Origin: Bacteroidota bacterium | Lineage (GTDB): Bacteria > Bacteroidota > Bacteroidia > Chitinophagales > Chitinophagaceae | Length of the DNA stretch: 9,106 bases | Direction of reading: 5' to 3' | Assembly (NCBI GenBank): GCA_023416995.1 | Contig: JAEZGI010000021.1 | Location: 1-9,106 of the forward strand | In this document: positions 6,543-9,106 of the stretch, in pieces | How positions within the stretch are numbered: the first letter of the stretch is position 1 | Layout of the letters: every line of letters begins with the position of its first letter | The notes under the pieces: model-generated | Told to the model about the DNA's origin: nothing | What the model saw: the letters and a program-made list of their open reading frames with translations, nothing else | The model's database searches: none | Program-made: the position numbers and the translations under genes

Positions 6543-7916
6543 ATGAAAAAACTTCTATTTGTATTCCTAACCTTAATCACTGCCTCAACCGCGTTTTCAC
6601 AGCGCCCGGTAGTTGCCGATAAAATCGTTGGAATTGTCGGCGACAAAATCATTCTGCAATCGGATGTTTATAACGACATCAACGACCGTAAAAGACGGAA
6701 TGAGCCTGTACCACCCAATGCCGAATGTTATATCATGGAACAGATCCTGGCGCTGAAAGCTTTAGTGCTGCAGGCTGAAAAGGATAGTATCATTATTGAA
6801 GACTCTGAAATTGACGCACTTTTAGATAACCAGGTGCGTGGGTTTATCGGCCAATACGGCAGTAAGGAAGCACTGGAAGAGATCGCCGGACGTACGGTGT
6901 ACCAGATCAAAGAAGATCTTCGCCAGAATTTTAAGGAAAGAAAACTTGCGGAGCGGATGCGCGATAAGATTGTGGAGGGAGTAAAAATCACGCCGCAGGA
7001 AGTAAAAGCTTACTGGGATAAGATACCCCAGGACAGTTTACCTTTTTACGAGTCTGAAGTAGAGATAGGAGAAATTGTGGTTTATCCAAAGGCAAGTCGC
7101 GACCTCGAGAAACTTGCACAGGATGAACTTGCCGATTTTAAACAACAAATTGAATCGGGTAAGGCGAGTTTTGAAGCACTTGCAGGTTTATACACTGATG
7201 ATCCCGGCAGTAAGCAGACCGGTGGCAGATACACAACCAATCGTGCAGAAAAAACAATTGAGGGTCAGCCTGCTGATCCAACATTTATCAACAATGCTTT
7301 CCGTCTGAAAGAAAACCAGATTTCGCCGGTATTTAAATCGCAGTTTGGTTATCATATCATTCAGATGATCAGCCGCGCCGGTGATGATGCCGTGGTTAGA
7401 CATATTCTTCGTGTACCAAAAGTTACTGCCACCGAGGTTGCAGCATCGATGGAGAAATTAGATTCAGTACGCGCAAGGCTGGTGGCAGGCACGATATCTT
7501 TTGGGGAAGCTGCTTCCCGTTATAGTGAAGATGTCAATGCAAAGTTCACTGCAGGCATGTTACAGGGTCCCAATGGCACCTATCTCACCTACGATCAGTT
7601 GAGTAAGGACATGGCATTGCTGGTAAAAGATATGAAAGTAGGTGAAGTGTCTAAACCTGTTGCCTTCACTGACGAACGTGGCAAACAGGGGGTTCGTATA
7701 GCCTATCTGAAATCCCGTTCTGAGCCGCATCGTGAAAATATGAAAGACGATTACAACCGTATCGCCCAACGTGCTATCGAATATAAAAAACAGGATATCA
7801 TTGAAAGGTGGTTCACTTCACGCATTGCGAATTATTACCTGATGATAGATCCACAGTTTGCTACCTGCGAGTCGCTCAGCCCCTGGCTGAAATATGCGGC
7901 AAAAGCTGGCTTCTAA
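6543..7916 (+). CDS. SurA-like periplasmic peptidyl-prolyl isomerase/chaperone
   Basis: The 457-residue protein begins with a signal peptide (KK, then a hydrophobic core, cleavage likely after AFS at 17-19), so it should act in the periplasm. Residues about 21-165 form a SurA-type N-terminal chaperone domain (DKIVGIVGDKIILQSDV, then helices). Two parvulin (PpiC-type) domains follow: about 172-278, with SFEALAGLYTDDPGSKQTGG and FGYHIIQM, and about 283-391, with VVRHILRV and ISFGEAASRYSEDVNAK. A C-terminal helix/strand (400-457) completes the chaperone core. The known role of the family is folding and escort of outer-membrane proteins to the BAM complex. The second rotamase domain looks less canonical and may be inactive. 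Only two cysteines exist in the protein, C62 and C442. The gene is flanked by terminators on both sides, suggesting a single-gene unit. Confidence 0.9.
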   Translation: MKKLLFVFLTLITASTAFSQRPVVADKIVGIVGDKIILQSDVYNDINDRKRRNEPVPPNAECYIMEQILALKALVLQAEKDSIIIEDSEIDALLDNQVRGFIGQYGSKEALEEIAGRTVYQIKEDLRQNFKERKLAERMRDKIVEGVKITPQEVKAYWDKIPQDSLPFYESEVEIGEIVVYPKASRDLEKLAQDELADFKQQIESGKASFEALAGLYTDDPGSKQTGGRYTTNRAEKTIEGQPADPTFINNAFRLKENQISPVFKSQFGYHIIQMISRAGDDAVVRHILRVPKVTATEVAASMEKLDSVRARLVAGTISFGEAASRYSEDVNAKFTAGMLQGPNGTYLTYDQLSKDMALLVKDMKVGEVSKPVAFTDERGKQGVRIAYLKSRSEPHRENMKDDYNRIAQRAIEYKKQDIIERWFTSRIANYYLMIDPQFATCESLSPWLKYAAKAGF

Positions 7917-7940
7917 AACTTTTTCATTTCTCAATAATTT

Positions 7941-7971
7941 ACCCGGATCGCCCCTGGCTTTCCGGGTTTTT
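7941..7971 (+). terminator. Rho-independent terminator after the SurA-like gene
   Basis: ACCCGGA (7941-7947) pairs with TCCGGGT (7961-7967), followed by a T run (TTTTT at 7967-7971). The 13-base loop contains a small inner GCC/GGC stem (7950-7952 with 7956-7958). It lies 24 bases after the stop codon at 7916 and resembles the terminator behind infB. Confidence 0.8.
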
Positions 7972-7999
7972 GCATTAAACGGAGGTTAATTTCATATAG

Positions 8000-8015
8000 G
8001 ATATTTAAAAATATC
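8000..8015. repeat. AT-rich inverted repeat upstream of the sensor gene
   Basis: GATATTT (8000-8006) and AAATATC (8009-8015) are perfect inverted copies separated by AA. The site lies between the SurA-like gene's terminator and the sensor gene. It could be a dimeric-regulator operator, but short AT-rich palindromes also arise by chance. Confidence 0.35.
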
Positions 8016-8141
8016 TACGTGTTAACTCTTACATGGAAAAATTGAGTGTAGAATTCAACTGTGCATACTTCAAAATTTGGGTTACTTGCATAAGTATTTA
8101 CACTAAGACAGATCTTTTAGCTACCACTAAGCAGTGTTACC

Positions 8142-9106
8142 TTGAATACACAAAACAACAACATAGGCACGGTTCCCTACGACCTGTTACCTGATAGCAG
8201 GGGTAAGTCAGATGCGCTTGGTCTTGTGACCTCAGTTGCCGAAGTGTTGAACAGCACGGATGATCTGATGGATGCTTTGCGGACCGTATTGCATCAAATT
8301 CGGTTACACACGGGTGTACAACTCGCCGAATTATGGTTAATTAATCACCAGAATAATCTCCTGGTTCGACAGGGGGCCGCGTTTGATAAACAGAATGAAA
8401 ATATAGATGCTTTTGTTGCCGGTAAATCACTTGTTCAATATACATTCAACGCTTCTGAACCAGGTCTTTGTTTTATTTCAAAGGATTATATCTGGAACAA
8501 CGATATAGAAATCATTGGCAGTTCATTCAGAGGCGCCGCTGCTTTAAACGCTGGTTTAATATTCAATTTTACCTATCCCATTATTTATAAGGAAACCTTG
8601 CTGGGCGTGATCATGTTGCATCATGACTCAGAACCCCGGGGTACCGAAGATCTCGTGAACACGTTCATGCCCATCTCGCTTCAACTTGGGATGAGCATCA
8701 CCGTTAATAAGATCAATGCAAGGTTGAATAAAATGCTTGATTTACCTGGTGAAGCAATAAGCATATTTGGTAATGATGGGCGCTTTCGTATGACAACCGC
8801 GGCGTTTGCAGAAATCCTGGGTTATAACGAGCAGGAACTTCTGGGGCGTCATTTTACAGAGTTTGTACATCCGGATGATATTGACAAATCGGCTTCCTTT
8901 TTTGAATCATATCCGTTTACACAACAAGCGCTGGTCAACTTCGAAAATCGCTATGTTACCAGGCAAGGTGAAACAGTTTGGTTGGCCTGGTCGGCCACCT
9001 ACCTTGAACAGGAAGCGCTGCTGATAACATCAGTACGGGATATAACAAATAATAAGGAGGCAAACGAAAGCCTGCAGGCAAAAACAGAAGAGTTAAGCAG
9101 TATTGT
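8142..9106 (+). CDS. GAF/PAS sensor protein, N-terminal part (cut by window end)
   Basis: An open frame runs from a stop at 8118-8120 to the window edge without interruption. From the TTG at 8142 it gives 321 residues. Residues about 28-190 form a GAF-type domain (SVAEVLNSTDDLMDALRTVL, then AELWLIN, ending with YKETLLGVIMLHH). About 200-305 form a PAS domain with its PAC end (ILGYNEQELLGRHFTEFVHP, later GETVWLAWSA and RDITNNKEA). A charged helix starts at 305 (ANESLQAKTEEL), as is typical of the linker to another PAS or a histidine-kinase core. No signal peptide or membrane segment is visible, so this part is probably cytoplasmic. The output domain lies outside the window; a histidine kinase is the usual partner but is not seen. 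The first in-frame ATG (8268) would cut into the first GAF helix, so TTG (8142) or GTG (8226) is preferred. Confidence 0.8.
   Translation, partial: MNTQNNNIGTVPYDLLPDSRGKSDALGLVTSVAEVLNSTDDLMDALRTVLHQIRLHTGVQLAELWLINHQNNLLVRQGAAFDKQNENIDAFVAGKSLVQYTFNASEPGLCFISKDYIWNNDIEIIGSSFRGAAALNAGLIFNFTYPIIYKETLLGVIMLHHDSEPRGTEDLVNTFMPISLQLGMSITVNKINARLNKMLDLPGEAISIFGNDGRFRMTTAAFAEILGYNEQELLGRHFTEFVHPDDIDKSASFFESYPFTQQALVNFENRYVTRQGETVWLAWSATYLEQEALLITSVRDITNNKEANESLQAKTEELSSI

Noticed and set aside
8806..9024. 72-residue plus-strand open frame near the window end
   Set aside because: It is out of frame with the clear PAS domain coding sequence covering the same bases.
1..9106. CRISPR array, tRNA, rRNA, insertion sequence or defence system
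   Set aside because: I found no regularly spaced repeats, no tRNA cloverleaf, no transposase, and no defence-type domains in any plausible frame.

Overview
The window looks like a chromosomal segment of a Bacteroidota (Bacteroidetes) bacterium, most likely the Chitinophagales/Chitinophagaceae side. The reasons are the gene order rimP-nusA-infB, a roughly 990-residue IF-2 with a Pro/Glu-rich and Gly/Arg-rich N-terminal half, a short NusA, a DUF4834-type small protein ending in DDYIDFEEI, weak or absent Shine-Dalgarno sequences, and a TAnnTTTG-type -7 promoter element ahead of rimP. The placement rests on recognised protein features, not on a database search.

Layout. Positions 1-208 hold no gene but carry a large imperfect inverted repeat (87-185) resembling a REP/BIME or MITE-like element. 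Positions 209-1318 (minus strand) hold three small genes read leftward: a two-helix membrane protein of the holin-X/YqjE type, a coiled-coil small protein, and a DUF4834-like single-pass membrane protein. Positions 1319-1506 form a divergent control region with a good Bacteroidetes-type promoter and a perfect 9-bp hairpin in the presumed rimP leader. Positions 1507-6396 (plus strand) are the rimP-nusA-infB cluster: ribosome maturation, transcription elongation/termination and translation initiation. A hairpin terminator follows at 6435-6467. Positions 6543-7916 encode a secreted SurA-like twin-parvulin chaperone in what looks like its own transcription unit, closed by a second terminator at 7941-7971. 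From about 8142 to the window end runs the N-terminal part (GAF then PAS) of a sensor protein, cut by the window edge, whose best start is a non-ATG codon.

How the genes work together. RimP (30S assembly), NusA (RNA polymerase pausing/termination/antitermination) and IF-2 (initiator tRNA recruitment) form a widely conserved gene-expression cluster. The SurA homologue would chaperone outer-membrane proteins in the periplasm. The minus-strand trio probably sits at the inner membrane; the sequence shows no functional link to its neighbours.

Most of the window is conserved housekeeping content, and I see no convincing new multi-gene system. The items most worth a second look are the long inverted repeat at the left edge, the rimP leader hairpin, the small membrane trio, and the start and control region of the GAF/PAS sensor.
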